Notes: generated by a model from the letters alone, not told the origin. Positions 16,516 through 32,100 are shown, counted from the stretch's first letter. The stretch: 64,000 nucleotides of DNA from Picrophilus oshimae DSM 9789 (GCF_900176435.1 NZ_FWYE01000005.1:18741-82740), one strand, 5' to 3'. Made by a program: numbers and translations.

Positions 16516-17425
16516 GAGGCTAAAACCGGGTGATGAGATACGTGTTATAGCACCGGCAAGTGCGCCTGATCTTCTGAGACTTTCAAGGGGCGTTGCAAGG
16601 TTAAAGAAGCTTGGATTCAAGGTTTCACTTGGCAGAAACCTGAAAAAGCTTGTGCAGAGAAATGATCTTGCAGCACCTGCAAAGGAGAGGGCCGATGAAT
16701 TAATGGCCGCTTTCAGGGATGATAACGTCAAGGCGGTAATATGTGCACGTGGTGGCTACGGCAGCATACATATTCTTCCATTAATAGATTACGATGTAAT
16801 AAAGGAGCATCCAAAGATCTTTGTGGGCTACAGCGATATAACCGCATTGCACCTTGCGATAAACAGGAATACAAATTTAATAACGTTCCATGGCCCCATG
16901 GTTGCATCCGATATAGAAGAAATGAACAAGCCAACCTTTAAATCTTTCCTTGATGTGCTAATGGGTAAATCACAGAAGATAAATATATACGAGGATCGTA
17001 TAATAAAATATATAATACCTGGAACCGTTGACGGCATATCCCTTGGGACAAATATATCACTGGTTGCCTCACTGCTTGGAACAAATTACCTCCCGGAGCC
17101 TGATAACAGGATATTCTTTATAGAGGATACGGATGTAACAACAGGAGATATCGATAGATACTTTTTCAGCATGAAGCTTGCCGGCATACTTGACAAGTTC
17201 AATGGCTTTGTCTTTGGCGATTTCAAGGCCATATTTGATAAGGAGGAGCCAATGCCGTCAATAGAGGACGTTGTTCAAAAATACATGAACGAGCTTAACA
17301 AGACATCGCTTTACGGCGCACCCTTTGGACATGGTGAGGAGCAGATGATAATACCATTAAATGCAAGGATAAGAATATCAAGCGAGGATCCATACATAGA
17401 ATTAATAGAGGAGGTTGTAGATTAA
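16496..17425 (+). CDS. S66-family serine carboxypeptidase (LD-carboxypeptidase/MccF-like)
   Basis: Serine peptidase with the Ser-Glu-His triad of family S66. The nucleophile is in VGYSDIT (about residue 107), the glutamate in FIEDTD, and the histidine in GAPFGHGEEQ near the C-terminus. The CARGGYGS element precedes the nucleophile. Bacterial members cleave peptidoglycan tetrapeptides or microcin C-like adducts; an archaeon without murein more likely uses it on peptides or acyl-adenylate-like toxins, which is inference. I prefer ATG 16496, with GGAG eight bases upstream, over the GTG at 16487. It overlaps the M20 gene. Confidence 0.85.
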   Translation: MNRIRPERLKPGDEIRVIAPASAPDLLRLSRGVARLKKLGFKVSLGRNLKKLVQRNDLAAPAKERADELMAAFRDDNVKAVICARGGYGSIHILPLIDYDVIKEHPKIFVGYSDITALHLAINRNTNLITFHGPMVASDIEEMNKPTFKSFLDVLMGKSQKINIYEDRIIKYIIPGTVDGISLGTNISLVASLLGTNYLPEPDNRIFFIEDTDVTTGDIDRYFFSMKLAGILDKFNGFVFGDFKAIFDKEEPMPSIEDVVQKYMNELNKTSLYGAPFGHGEEQMIIPLNARIRISSEDPYIELIEEVVD

Positions 17426-17453
17426 TTAAAATAATTTATTATAATATATAACC

Positions 17454-18716
17454 ATGAAGGGCGATGATCTTTTCAGCGAGGCTTTAAAGCTTTTTCCGTC
17501 AGGTGTGAATTCACCTGTGAGATTTTACAGGCCTGTGCCTGTCATGTTTGAAAGGGGCCGTGGATCAAGGATTTATGATGTTAATGGAAAGGAATACATT
17601 GATTATTCCCTTGGCTTTGGGCCGATGATACTTGGCCATGCCGATCCTGACGTTGCTTCGGCTATAAAAAGGCAGGCCGATAACGGAATATTATTTGGTT
17701 CAATAACAGAAAACGAGGTAAGGCTTGGAAATATAATAAAAAACCATGTTAAATCAATAGAAAAGATGAGGTTTACAAATTCAGGAACCGAGGCAACCAT
17801 GCATGCAATAAGGCTTGCCCGTGGATACACAAAAAGAAAGTACATATTAAAGATGGAGGGGGGCTTCCATGGAGCACATGACTATGCCTTAATAAAATCA
17901 GGCAGTGGCACAATGACCTTTGGGGTTCCATCATCAAACGGTGTGCCAGAGGAAATAACAAAAACTGTTCTTGTCGGCAAATACAATGATGAGAACAGCA
18001 TAGAATCATTATTTAATGAATACGGAAATGATATAGCAGCGGTTATAACCGAGCCCATTCTTGGAAATATCGGTGTGATAAATCCTGAGCTCGGCTTCCT
18101 TGAATTCCTAAGGGAGATAACAAATAAATACAATTCACTTCTAATCTTTGATGAGGTTATAACAGGCTTTAGATTTGCATTCTCTGGATACCAGGATATA
18201 ATAAATATAAAGCCGGATATTACAACAATGGGCAAGATCATAGGTGGTGGCGCACCCATAGGTTTATTTGGTTCATCATCAGAGATCATGGATTTAATAT
18301 CACCATCAGGAAACGTCTATGAATCTGGTACATTTTCTGGAAATCCATTGAGCATGGCAGCCGGCATAGCTGCAATGGAAAAGCTCCAGGGCATGGACTA
18401 CAGCAGGATAAATAATTATACAGCAGATCTGGTAAAATCTCTTTATGATATATTCAATGATAAAAACATAGACGTTAATATAAACCATTATGGCTCAATG
18501 TTCCAGATCTTTTTCAATAAAAATGAGGTTAAAACATACGATGATGCCATTAAATCTGATAAGGATAGATTCTTTAAATTCTTTAAAAAGATGCTTGATC
18601 ATAACGTTTATCTGCCGCCAAGCCAGTTTGAAACAAACTTTGTCAGCTTTGCACATGGGCGTGATGATTTAAATAAAACCATTGAGGCAGCAAAGGAGGC
18701 GGTATCTTGCATATAA
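17454..18716 (+). CDS. hemL: Glutamate-1-semialdehyde 2,1-aminomutase
   Basis: PLP/PMP enzyme forming 5-aminolevulinate in the C5 route to tetrapyrroles. The N-terminus has the GVNSPVRFY motif, [10 protein letters not shown] near residue 110 binds the PLP phosphate, FDEVITGFR carries the PLP-binding Asp, and the Schiff-base lysine is in [12 protein letters not shown] near residue 262. The length of 420 residues is typical. It heads a plus-strand hemL-hemC-hemD cluster, overlapping hemC by ten bases. hemA and hemB are not in the window. The haem product agrees with an aerobic respiratory lifestyle. Confidence 0.96.
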   Translation: MKGDDLFSEALKLFPSGVNSPVRFYRPVPVMFERGRGSRIYDVNGKEYIDYSLGFGPMILGHADPDVASAIKRQADNGILFGSITENEVRLGNIIKNHVKSIEKMRFTNSGTEATMHAIRLARGYTKRKYILKMEGGFHGAHDYALIKSGSGTMTFGVPSSNGVPEEITKTVLVGKYNDENSIESLFNEYGNDIAAVITEPILGNIGVINPELGFLEFLREITNKYNSLLIFDEVITGFRFAFSGYQDIINIKPDITTMGKIIGGGAPIGLFGSSSEIMDLISPSGNVYESGTFSGNPLSMAAGIAAMEKLQGMDYSRINNYTADLVKSLYDIFNDKNIDVNINHYGSMFQIFFNKNEVKTYDDAIKSDKDRFFKFFKKMLDHNVYLPPSQFETNFVSFAHGRDDLNKTIEAAKEAVSCI

Positions 18717-19555
18717 GGATAGGCACAAGGTCAAGCAAGCTTGCCATGATACAGGCCATGATGGTTAAGGACAGGCTTGATTCGCTTGGTATTGAAACCG
18801 AGGTTAAAGGTTTTACATCAAAGGGTGATATAAATCTTGACAGCCCGCTTTACAGTATTGGTGGTACCGGCGTCTTTGTTGATGATTTGAATAGAATGAT
18901 ACTAAAGAATGAGATAGACATAGCCGTGCATAGTGCCAAGGATATACCGTCCTTTATCGATGATTCACTGGAGATATCAGCTGTTCTAAAGAGGGATGAC
19001 CCAAGGGATGTTTTAATATCACAGCATTCATTGAATGATCTTGAGGCATCATCTGTAATAGGCACATCAAGCCTTAGAAGAATAAAAGAATTAAAAACAC
19101 TAAGGAATGATATATTAATAAAGGATCTAAGGGGAAATATAGATACAAGACTAAAAAAGCTTGATAACGGAGATTACGATGGGATTATAATGGCAAAGGC
19201 CGCCTATGATAGAATGAAGATAAACAGAAGGCATTTTATATTAAACTATGATGATTTCGTGCCGGCACCAAACCAGGGCATAATAGCAATCATTTCAAAA
19301 AAGGATTCAGAAATAAACGATGTATTGAAAAAGATAAATGACGATGAAACATACAATGATATGAAGGCTGAAAGATTAATACTGTCAGGCCTTAACCTTG
19401 GATGCTCAAAACCTGTCGGCATCTATGCACATAAAAATAGAATATTTATGAGGTTTTACTCATTAAAAAACGATGATTATAAAGACATTGTTATGGATTA
19501 CAATAATATCGATCTTGAATTTATAAGAAGTGAGATACATGACTATGGATACTAG
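18707..19555 (+). CDS. hemC: Porphobilinogen deaminase (hydroxymethylbilane synthase)
   Basis: Condenses four porphobilinogen units to hydroxymethylbilane. The N-terminus [14 protein letters not shown] is diagnostic, SAKDIPS (near residue 73) carries the catalytic Asp, and the dipyrromethane cofactor cysteine is in [10 protein letters not shown] near residue 233. The length of 282 residues is slightly short because the third domain is compact, as is usual in archaea. The start is TTG at 18707, with AAGGAGG nine bases before it; no ATG fits the conserved N-terminus. It overlaps both hemL and hemD. Confidence 0.95.
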   Translation: MHIRIGTRSSKLAMIQAMMVKDRLDSLGIETEVKGFTSKGDINLDSPLYSIGGTGVFVDDLNRMILKNEIDIAVHSAKDIPSFIDDSLEISAVLKRDDPRDVLISQHSLNDLEASSVIGTSSLRRIKELKTLRNDILIKDLRGNIDTRLKKLDNGDYDGIIMAKAAYDRMKINRRHFILNYDDFVPAPNQGIIAIISKKDSEINDVLKKINDDETYNDMKAERLILSGLNLGCSKPVGIYAHKNRIFMRFYSLKNDDYKDIVMDYNNIDLEFIRSEIHDYGY

Positions 19556-20207
19556 ATTCATTGTAACAATCAGGCCGGCTGAAAAGTATAATGAAATAAA
19601 GGGATCCTGCTTTGATGTTATAAACATTCCGGTAACAAGGATCGTTGACCTTGAACCGCCGGTTATAGATTATAAACCTGATGTGATTGTTCTCACAAGC
19701 GAGCATGGGGCAGATCTGTTCTTTAAATATTATAATTTAAAAGGCATCTTCATGGCAATAGGCAGAAAAACAGGAGATGAGATAAAAAGGCATGGAATTA
19801 ATCCATTAATACCTAAGGACGAGAGCTCATATGGTCTGATAAACCTCCTTGATAAATATAAGGATAAAAGGATTGCAATGTTCAGAAGCATGAAATCAAA
19901 CAATATAATCAGGGATTATTTAATAAAAAATCACTTTGATTTTAAAGAATACTTTTTATATGATATAGTTCCTGTAAATAGTGATATATGCAATTATATA
20001 AATGATGATAAATGCATGGGTGTTGTTATAACATCATCAATGGAGGCCGAAATAATAGTATCAATGTGCCATGGTATAAAAAACGCATTCGCCATTGGAA
20101 GGGTCACAGAGGAAAAATTAAGATCCATGAATATAAATGTTATAAAAACAGGAAAATCTGATTTTATTGATCTTATAAAGGAGATAGATAAAATGTACTG
20201 CAAGTAG
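19539..20207 (+). CDS. hemD: Uroporphyrinogen-III synthase
   Basis: Cyclises hydroxymethylbilane with inversion of ring D. The family is weakly conserved; support comes from the two-lobed alpha/beta pattern, VLTSEHGADLFF near residue 50, VVITSSMEAE near 165 and AIGRVTEEKLR near 190, and from the position directly after hemC. Possible starts are GTG 19530, ATG 19539 and ATG 19545; I chose 19539. The stop TAG at 20205-20207 is shared with the last three bases of the convergent initiator tRNA gene. Confidence 0.85.
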   Translation: MTMDTRFIVTIRPAEKYNEIKGSCFDVINIPVTRIVDLEPPVIDYKPDVIVLTSEHGADLFFKYYNLKGIFMAIGRKTGDEIKRHGINPLIPKDESSYGLINLLDKYKDKRIAMFRSMKSNNIIRDYLIKNHFDFKEYFLYDIVPVNSDICNYINDDKCMGVVITSSMEAEIIVSMCHGIKNAFAIGRVTEEKLRSMNINVIKTGKSDFIDLIKEIDKMYCK

Positions 20208-20279
20208 CGGGGAATGGATTTGAACCATTGATCTACGGGTTATGAGCCCGTCGGGATGTCCTGACTACCCCACCCCGCT
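20205..20279 (-). tRNA. Initiator tRNA-Met (anticodon CAT)
   Basis: A 75-base cloverleaf on the minus strand. The acceptor AGCGGGG pairs with CCCCGCT, giving the A1-U72 pair typical of archaeal/eukaryotic initiators. The anticodon stem has three consecutive G-C pairs (GGG/CCC) around CTCATAA, the initiator hallmark. The T arm is AATGG-TTCAAAT-CCATT. No intron or encoded CCA. Its last three bases coincide with the stop codon of the convergent hemD. Confidence 0.94.
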
Positions 20280-20312
20280 GTATATATGGTATTGTAAATA
20301 TATACTTAAATA

Positions 20313-20873
20313 TTATCCAAAGGTCTGCTCCATCCTTTTGAATTTTATCTCTGAAACGGATTTCTCAAGATATGAGTAGACTGTTTTGTGCTTTCTCCCA
20401 AGGAGGAGCATCTCAACGGCCTCCTTTGAGTATCCTATGCCTATAAAGTCCCCTATTATTGATACAGTGTTTCCGCTAACAGATATATATGTATTTGTCA
20501 ATTCCTCTATGATCTGCCTGGTCCTGCCATTCCTTCCTATGACACGGCCGCGAAGTTCATTTATCCTGTTTGAATTATGTCCTGCAAAATCTTTTAATGA
20601 TATTACTATTAATTGCATGTTTTCGTTGAATAATGTAAGTGCCTTTTCAGGTGAGAAGCCGCGGGCTATTGCCTGGACAACGTTTAATGCTATTAATGCC
20701 TTTAATGCATCCTTTTTTTGATAAACGGTCACGAGGCCGGTCTTTGAATCTATGTCTATTACACTCTGGCCAAGCCTTTCTATTTCATTTTTTGTTTCGC
20801 CATTTTTGCCTATAACCACGGCAATTCTATTCATTGGTATCTTTAAACTGCCAGTCTCGTACATTTTAACCAT
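20313..20873 (-). CDS. KH-domain RNA-binding protein, Pno1/Dim2-like
   Basis: Archaeal homologue of the small-subunit assembly factor Pno1 (Dim2/Rrp20). It has two KH-type domains: the first with GKNGETKNEIE near residues 23-33, the second with IGRNGRTRQIIEE (near 112-124), whose GRNG loop is the canonical GxxG. The closing segment IGYSKEAVEMLLLGRKHKTVYSYLE is characteristic. The length of 186 residues is typical. It overlaps the rio1 start by eight bases and follows aIF1A-rio1, a conserved archaeal cluster linking ribosome assembly to initiation. Confidence 0.9.
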   Translation of the reverse strand: MVKMYETGSLKIPMNRIAVVIGKNGETKNEIERLGQSVIDIDSKTGLVTVYQKKDALKALIALNVVQAIARGFSPEKALTLFNENMQLIVISLKDFAGHNSNRINELRGRVIGRNGRTRQIIEELTNTYISVSGNTVSIIGDFIGIGYSKEAVEMLLLGRKHKTVYSYLEKSVSEIKFKRMEQTFG

Positions 20874-21633
20874 CCACTATGCTTTTAAATATGATATCAG
20901 GATCTTTTTTAATACCTTTTCTGCTAAAGAAAGAGCATATATTATTAACATCCCTTTTTAAAAAATCATGGGCCATGGGATGCTTTATGCTTACTGATTG
21001 GCCGGTATCAATTATGTATATCTTCCTTCTGTAATATAAAATATTGTAATCGCTTAGATCCGCATGAACAAGGCCTGCGTTTCTATACATCTTTTTCATA
21101 TTGTCAAGAACGGCATCAAAGATGTCATTAAAATCGGCATTATCGACGTATCTTAACTGTGGTGCCGGTGATTTTTTTGTTCCTATATAAGACATCAAAA
21201 GCACATTCTTATAAAAGCCCAGGGGCCTTGGAACAGAAACACCAGCGGACCTCATCTCACTTAGATTTGTGTATTCCTTCCTTGCCCATATGTAAACGAT
21301 GTTAACACGATTAAGCTTTTCCCTTTCAAATCTGTAATCGCCAAGTATGTAATCACTGGTGTTTGAAAACTTCAACGTTGACATCTTATATATCTTTATC
21401 ACAAGCGGCTTCCTATTGCTTAGAACCCTGAAAACAACTGATTCCTTGCCGCTTGATATTGGAAAATCAAACATATCGATATTATACTTTTTTATTACCT
21501 CGTATACTGCTATTAATGTCCTTTTATCAAAGACCAGTCCATAGGTCTTCCTGTCAAGATTGAATTTGTTTAAAAACTCGCCACTTTCTATCAATGTTTT
21601 AAGTGCACTTTCACTGCTTTTCGTTGAAGACAT
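20866..21633 (-). CDS. rio1: RIO1-family atypical protein kinase/ATPase
   Basis: Acts in 40S/30S maturation. The nucleotide-binding loop is SSGKESVVFRV (near residues 61-71), the ATP-binding lysine is in LVIKIYK, the catalytic loop HADLSDYNILYY has the Asp, and the metal-binding IIDTGQSV corresponds to the RIO IDxxQ motif. The length of 255 residues is the minimal archaeal Rio1. It overlaps aIF1A by 23 bases and the KH gene by eight, implying a single transcript. It is also the only recognisable Ser/Thr kinase in the window. Confidence 0.92.
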   Translation of the reverse strand: MSSTKSSESALKTLIESGEFLNKFNLDRKTYGLVFDKRTLIAVYEVIKKYNIDMFDFPISSGKESVVFRVLSNRKPLVIKIYKMSTLKFSNTSDYILGDYRFEREKLNRVNIVYIWARKEYTNLSEMRSAGVSVPRPLGFYKNVLLMSYIGTKKSPAPQLRYVDNADFNDIFDAVLDNMKKMYRNAGLVHADLSDYNILYYRRKIYIIDTGQSVSIKHPMAHDFLKRDVNNICSFFSRKGIKKDPDIIFKSIVDG

Positions 21634-21937
21634 CTATAATCTCCGGCAACATATGGTTTCTGCTTAAATATGCTGCCTGCGTCTTTGTGTATCTGTAAAT
21701 AATATCGCCCTTTTCATCCTGGAATTCCCAGGGCTTTACAATGACGAGATCTCCCTCTCTTATCCACATCCTCTTCTTCATCTTTCCTGGAATCCTGCAG
21801 TTCCTTGTAACGCCGTCCTCACACATGACTATTAACCGTGATGCACCTGACATTTTTTCAACTATACCGTATATTTCACCACTTTTTTTATTTGGTGTGA
21901 TTACCCTTATCGTATTTTCATCATTATCGTTATCCAT
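21611..21937 (-). CDS. eif1A: Translation initiation factor aIF1A
   Basis: OB-fold factor that binds the A site of the small subunit during initiation. Recognised by GEIYGIVEKMSGASRLIVMCEDG, here seen as two strands near residues 20-42, then RIPGKMKKRMWIREGDLVIV and the Trp-containing KPWEF. The length of 108 residues is typical. First gene of the aIF1A-rio1-KH operon on the minus strand. The upstream 120-base intergenic region also holds the divergent promoter of the APC permease. Confidence 0.94.
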   Translation of the reverse strand: MDNDNDENTIRVITPNKKSGEIYGIVEKMSGASRLIVMCEDGVTRNCRIPGKMKKRMWIREGDLVIVKPWEFQDEKGDIIYRYTKTQAAYLSRNHMLPEIIDVFNEKQ

Positions 21938-22052
21938 CCCATCTTAATTGCATCTATGCATATAAATATGATCAATAACAGATTCGTACTGAATGATTTT
22001 TTATTGTATTATTAAATAAATGAATAATTTACTTAAATTGATTAGGAAAACC

Positions 22053-22061
22053 TTATATATA
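22053..22061 (+). promoter_or_regulatory. TATA box of the APC permease gene
   Basis: TTATATATA lies 24 bases (centre to start) before ATG 22081. The nearer ATG at 22063 would abut the TATA box and so should be upstream of the transcript start. This decides for a leaderless mRNA beginning at 22081. Confidence 0.6.
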
Positions 22062-22080
22062 CATGTTCCATGATATCACT

Positions 22081-23826
22081 ATGGTTGCGACTAACCAAAA
22101 CATAGCCTCAGATGTAACAGAAGATAAGAAGCTGAAAAAAGCTTTATCAACATGGGATCTTCTGTTTCTAAGCCTTGGAGGTATAATAGGTTCAGGATGG
22201 TTATTTGCCGCAGCTGCCTCTGCAGGCACTGCAGGCCCTTCTGCAATATACGCATGGATAATAGGCGGTGTTCTTATAATATTTATAGCCCTTGTCTATG
22301 CGGAGCTTGGTGGCATGCTGCCCAGATCCGGTGCCATTGTCAGATATGGCCATTATTCTCATGGCGGCCTTGCCGGCTTAATTTTCGGATGGGCATACTT
22401 TCTCTCAGCAGTATCAGTTCCTGCTGTTGAGGCCGAGGGTGTTATAACCTATGCGGCCTCCTATACACCTAAATATCATATAATACTTGCAACAACATCG
22501 ACAAACCCGATTACCGGAGCGCCCTTATTGATATTAACGCCGCTGGGCATACTGCTTGCCGCAATACTGATCGTTGCATTCTTCATGCTTAACTACGCCG
22601 GCGTTAGGTTAATGGGAAAAACAAACACAGGCATGACATGGTGGAAGTTAATAATACCGGCAGCAACGATAGTAATACTTTTCGTCGTGGGCTTTCATAC
22701 ATATGAATTCACTGATATAGCCAGCGGTGGCTTTTTGCCATACGGATGGCCTGCGGTCTTTGCTGCAGTATCAACAGACGGCATAGTCTTTTCATACCTT
22801 GGATTCAGGCAGGCTGTTGATTACGGTGGAGAGGCCAAAACACCGCAGAAATCTATACCAATAGCTGTCATAGGCTCCGTTTTAATAGGCATATTTGTTT
22901 ACGTTCTTTTACAAGTTGTTTTCATAGGGCATTTAAATCTGGGTGCAATAGGAAACAACTGGTCAATATTAACAGCACCGCCCACCAGCAACGCCTATGC
23001 AACATCAGTAGCAAGCGCTCCTTTCGCATCACTGGCAACATCAGCAGGTCTTGTTGCATTAACATACATATTATACGCTGATGCATACGTATCACCATCA
23101 GGCACATTAAACGTCTATGCAGGAACGTCCGCAAGGACATTGTTCGGACTTGGTGAGAATGGATATTTACCTGAATCTGTAAAAAGGATTAACAAAAGGA
23201 CAAAGGTACCGGTGCTTTCAATAATATTATCAATGATCATAGGTCTGGTATTTCTTGCACCCTTCCCAAGCTGGTATGCCCTGGTCGGTTTAATAACAAG
23301 CTCAACGGCGTTCACATACATAGTTGGTGGCTCGGCATTGATGGTCTTTAGAAGGGAGGCTGGTGAATTAAAAAGACCGTTTAAGCTTGCGGGTGCATCA
23401 ATACTTGCCCCGATAGCATTCATAGGTGCAACATTGATAGTTTACTGGTCAGGCTGGCCAACCGTTGGCATACTATCCATAGCAATCTTCCTTGGACTGC
23501 TCGTTTACTTTATACTACTGCTGCTTGCAAGGTATAATATTGTTCACGGCATAGAGAACATATTCACAAACAAAACTATAAAGGCAGGTATCTGGGTTCC
23601 GGCATATATATTAATTCTTGATTTACTGTCATACATAGGTGAGAAGGACTATGGCGGCATAGGCATATTAAAGTTCCCGATAGATTTCCTTGTTGTCATA
23701 GTCGTTGGAATAATATTCTATGTAATATCATACTACTCCGGATACAGAACAGAGGAGATAAGCAATATAATCGAGTCAGGAACACAGTACATAGGTGAAG
23801 AAACAGAAACTGCAGGTGCAAAATAA
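22081..23826 (+). CDS. APC-superfamily amino acid permease
   Basis: Secondary transporter with 12 or more hydrophobic segments. The unwound first helix motif GGIIGSGWLFAA (about residues 33-44) is the substrate-binding signature of the APC superfamily, and the TM6 region near residues 225-245 has the matching broken helix. The cytosolic N-terminus (about 25 residues) is Lys/Asp-rich. At 581 residues it is longer than most APC permeases because of extra C-terminal membrane segments. The likely role is proton-coupled uptake of an amino acid; substrate unknown. The start is set by the promoter (see TATA entry). The racemase-family gene follows 29 bases later. Confidence 0.87.
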   Translation: MVATNQNIASDVTEDKKLKKALSTWDLLFLSLGGIIGSGWLFAAAASAGTAGPSAIYAWIIGGVLIIFIALVYAELGGMLPRSGAIVRYGHYSHGGLAGLIFGWAYFLSAVSVPAVEAEGVITYAASYTPKYHIILATTSTNPITGAPLLILTPLGILLAAILIVAFFMLNYAGVRLMGKTNTGMTWWKLIIPAATIVILFVVGFHTYEFTDIASGGFLPYGWPAVFAAVSTDGIVFSYLGFRQAVDYGGEAKTPQKSIPIAVIGSVLIGIFVYVLLQVVFIGHLNLGAIGNNWSILTAPPTSNAYATSVASAPFASLATSAGLVALTYILYADAYVSPSGTLNVYAGTSARTLFGLGENGYLPESVKRINKRTKVPVLSIILSMIIGLVFLAPFPSWYALVGLITSSTAFTYIVGGSALMVFRREAGELKRPFKLAGASILAPIAFIGATLIVYWSGWPTVGILSIAIFLGLLVYFILLLLARYNIVHGIENIFTNKTIKAGIWVPAYILILDLLSYIGEKDYGGIGILKFPIDFLVVIVVGIIFYVISYYSGYRTEEISNIIESGTQYIGEETETAGAK

Positions 23827-23855
23827 TTTAAATAAAAATTTTTTATTTTTAATTA

Positions 23856-24506
23856 ATGATAAGGATAGGTTTAATAATACCTGCAAATAACGCTGCAATA
23901 GAATATGATTTGTATAACATGCCACATGATGATATGAGCTTTCATTTTACAAGGATGAGATCCACCGGCGGCTGTGAGCCAAGGGATGTAAAACAGTTTA
24001 AAAGGGATTTAAATAATGCATTTAAAATGCTTGAATGGTCTGACATCATTGTCTATGGAAGAACCTATGGCACACATAAAAACATGGATTCAATCATCGA
24101 GATATTGAAAAATCCAATTATACCTGAAATAGCGGTAAAAAATTTTTTAAATGATAATAATTATAGATCTGTATTTATAGGCACACCTTATATATATGAA
24201 AGGGCTAAAAAGGAATCCGAATTTTTTAATGATTATAATGTAACCGGATTCTTCTATATGAATAAAATATACGGAATAGACATTTCAAACACCAAACCTG
24301 ATGAGATTATATCCATGCTTGATGAAAATTCCGATAAAATAAAGGATGCAGATGCAATATATATAGCCTGCACGGCATTGAGCACATCAAATATACTAAA
24401 CCGTATAAGGGATGAATTTAATAGACCGGTTATATCCGAGAACTCTGCAATACTCTATGGTATTGAAAGGGCCCTGGATATAAATATTAATATACCTGGT
24501 CTTTGA
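23856..24506 (+). CDS. Asp/Glu racemase-superfamily protein, maleate isomerase/AMDase-like
   Basis: Two-lobed alpha/beta enzyme of the group holding maleate cis-trans isomerase, Asp/Glu racemase and arylmalonate decarboxylase. The N-terminus IGLIIPANNAAIEYD matches the family's substrate loop. The second-lobe catalytic cysteine is present (C172 in IACTALST). In the first lobe the expected Cys of the CTS motif appears to be Arg69 (YGRTYG), so a two-base racemisation is unlikely; one-Cys chemistry as in AMDase, or another lyase reaction, is possible. The length of 216 residues is slightly short. It follows the APC permease closely and may process its substrate. Confidence 0.72.
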   Translation: MIRIGLIIPANNAAIEYDLYNMPHDDMSFHFTRMRSTGGCEPRDVKQFKRDLNNAFKMLEWSDIIVYGRTYGTHKNMDSIIEILKNPIIPEIAVKNFLNDNNYRSVFIGTPYIYERAKKESEFFNDYNVTGFFYMNKIYGIDISNTKPDEIISMLDENSDKIKDADAIYIACTALSTSNILNRIRDEFNRPVISENSAILYGIERALDININIPGL

Positions 24507-29110
<4,604 letters not shown>

Positions 29111-29114
<4 letters not shown>

Positions 29115-32100
29115 CTCATATCACCCAGCTCAAGCCTCATAATAATACCAAGTGAACTTAATTCATCACGCATCAATTTAAATGCGTAGCTTGTTTCTAT
29201 TGGGTATATATTACCTGTATTGCCGCAAACAGGGCATTTTAAGGCTCCACGCTTGAAATCATATATAGCTATATGTCCGCAGGATGGATTTCCGCAGACG
29301 TAAAGTATTGTGCCATCACTCTGGTCCAGCAGGCGATCCTTTATAACCATGGATGCACCGTGTGCTATTAATGTATCACGCTCCATCTCTCCGAAACGGA
29401 GACCGCCCTGTCTTGAACGTCCCTCGGTTGGCTGTCTTGTTAATATCTGCACCGGACCCCTGGAACGGGCATGGAACTTGTTTGCAACCATGTGATGCAG
29501 CTTCTGGTAATATATAACACCGATAAAGATCCTTGCCTTGAATTTCCTTCCGGTGATGCCATCGTACATTACCTCCTCGCCTGATTCGCTGAAACCGTAT
29601 TTCTTTAATTCCTCACGGAGGCTCTTCTCAGGCTCACCGTCAAAGATCGTTGAATCTATATTCTCGCCCGTGGCCGTTGAGACCTTTGCACCCATCATTT
29701 CCAGGACATGACCAAGTGTCATCCTTGATGGAACTGAATGCGGATTGAATAGTAGATCCGGAATTATACCATCCTCTGTAAATGGCATGTCCTCCTGTGG
29801 AACAACGGCGCCTATAACGCCCTTCTGGCCATGCCTGGATGCAAATTTATCTCCGGGCTGCGGTGTCCTGTCCATTCTTACCTTTACCTTTACGATGCGG
29901 CTGTTGCTCTCTGATACCGTTAAAAAGACGTTATCAACGTAGCCTGATTCGTTTGGCCTCATTGTAACAGATGATTCACGGCGCCTCATTGGACCAAGCT
30001 TATCTGCGTTCTCCTCCAGGAACCTTGGCGGTGATGTCTTTCCAACAAGGACGTCTGAGCCGTTAACCTCTGATTCCGGATATATTATACCGCTTTCATC
30101 GAGATTCTTGTAATACTCCTCGGCGCGGGCGCCCAAAACATCATGTGTTGGAATCTCGAATCTATCCTCCTGGCCTCCGGGATACCTTATCTCCTCTGCT
30201 GTGTATGTCCTGAAGAATGCACTCCTTCCAAGGCCGCGCTCTATTGATGCCTTGTTCATGACTATGGCATCCTGTATGTTATATCCCTGGTATGATACTA
30301 TTGCAACGACAAAATTCTGGCCGGCCGGCTTGTTATTGTACTTTATAAAGTCCATGACCTTTGTCTTAACCAGAGGAACCTGTGGATAATGCAGCAGATG
30401 GCCGCGTGTATCAACCCTTATTCTATAATTTGCCGCCGGCAGTCCTATTGACTGCTTTGTCATTGCAGATGCCATTGTTATCCTTGGTGATGAGTTATGC
30501 TCAGGATATGGTATCAAAGATGCAACAACACCGAGTATCATTGATGGATCTATCTCACAATGTGTATGCTCACTGGTTAAAAGTGATTTTCCATCAAAAT
30601 GGGCATGGCATTTATCACATTCAAGCACAATATTATCCTCACCTGGATTTACCCATGTAACCATGTCGCGGTAAAGTATTGAGTTGCAGTTCGGGCACCT
30701 CTCAGGATAAGAAAATGGGTAAACCGCTATGTAAGAGTTTTCCTCCTCCTCGGCATCAAGCCATTCGATTGCACCAAGGTTTACAAGATCATCTATTGTG
30801 TAATCACCCATCTTTAACTTTTCAACCATGTCCCTGTTTAAAACGGTTTTACCATCATTAACTATCAGCAATGGCCTTCTTAATCTGCCGCGATCACAGT
30901 TCATTATAACCTCGTTTGTTTTGTTATCATATCTTATGTTAAGCTCCTGTGATATCCTTCCTGCGCGCCTGAGATCGCGGACCGTGTTAACAAAGGCAAT
31001 AGGATCGTTATGATAGCCTATGAAATCGCCGTTTAAATATATTCTTGATGATGATTCCTCGGATTCAACATCATATATTCCAAGGTTCTTTATCTTATCT
31101 ATTATTATATCAGGGTCTATTCCCTGGGTAACGTTTATTATTAATGCGGCATTTTTAACAAGACCGCAGTTCTGGCCCTCAGGTGTTTCATTTGGGCAGA
31201 TCCTTCCCCACTGCGTTGGATGTAGATCCCTGGCCTCAAAATGCGGCTGTGACCTTGTTAATGGCGATATAATACGCCTTAGGTGGCTTAGCGTGCTCAC
31301 ATTTGATGTTCTGTCAAGAAGCTGTGAAACGCCTGTCCTGCCGCCTATCCAGTTTCCGGTGGCCATCGAATGCAGTATTTTTTGGGTCAAGAGATCCTGC
31401 CTTACAGCGGGCCTTATCCTTATACCACGTTTTCTGTTATAAGTTTTTTCAAGCTGATATTTTAAATCCTTCATTATGCTCTGGAAGGCATTTGCAAATA
31501 ATTCGTCAAGCAGATCGCCTGCAAGCTTTATTCTTTTATTTGCATAATGATCCTTGTCATCCTCCTGCCTTATGCCAAGATTAAGCTCAAGAAGTGATCT
31601 TGCCATCCTGCCAAGGTAAAGGGCCTTTTTATATCTGTCATCAACGGTGTCTCCAAGATGCGGTAATAATGATCTGTCAAGCATCTGCGTTATCTTTTTC
31701 TCCCTGAATTCCTTTGCCTGACCTGATGCAAACCTCTTTTCAAGGTATGATATCGCATCATCGGTTGTATTAATGCCGTTTGGTGGCAGTACCTTTGGAT
31801 TCCTTGCCTCCTCTATGTTTGCATATATAATAGGATCCATTCTAATATCCGAGAATATTGCGTTGTGTATCTCTATATCCTTATCCATCCCAAGGGCCTT
31901 CATTAATATTACCAGAGGCACTGTTCCGGCAACTGTTGGTATTGAAACGTTGATAATACCGTCGTTGCCCTTTTCCATTGATGTTAATGCCCTGAAGTTA
32001 CCCTTCTGTGAGAAAACCTTTGCAACCTCGACCTTGTTATCATACTTTTCCTCGTATTCAACGAGTATCTTGTTTGGTGCAAGATCCTCTATTGAAACTA

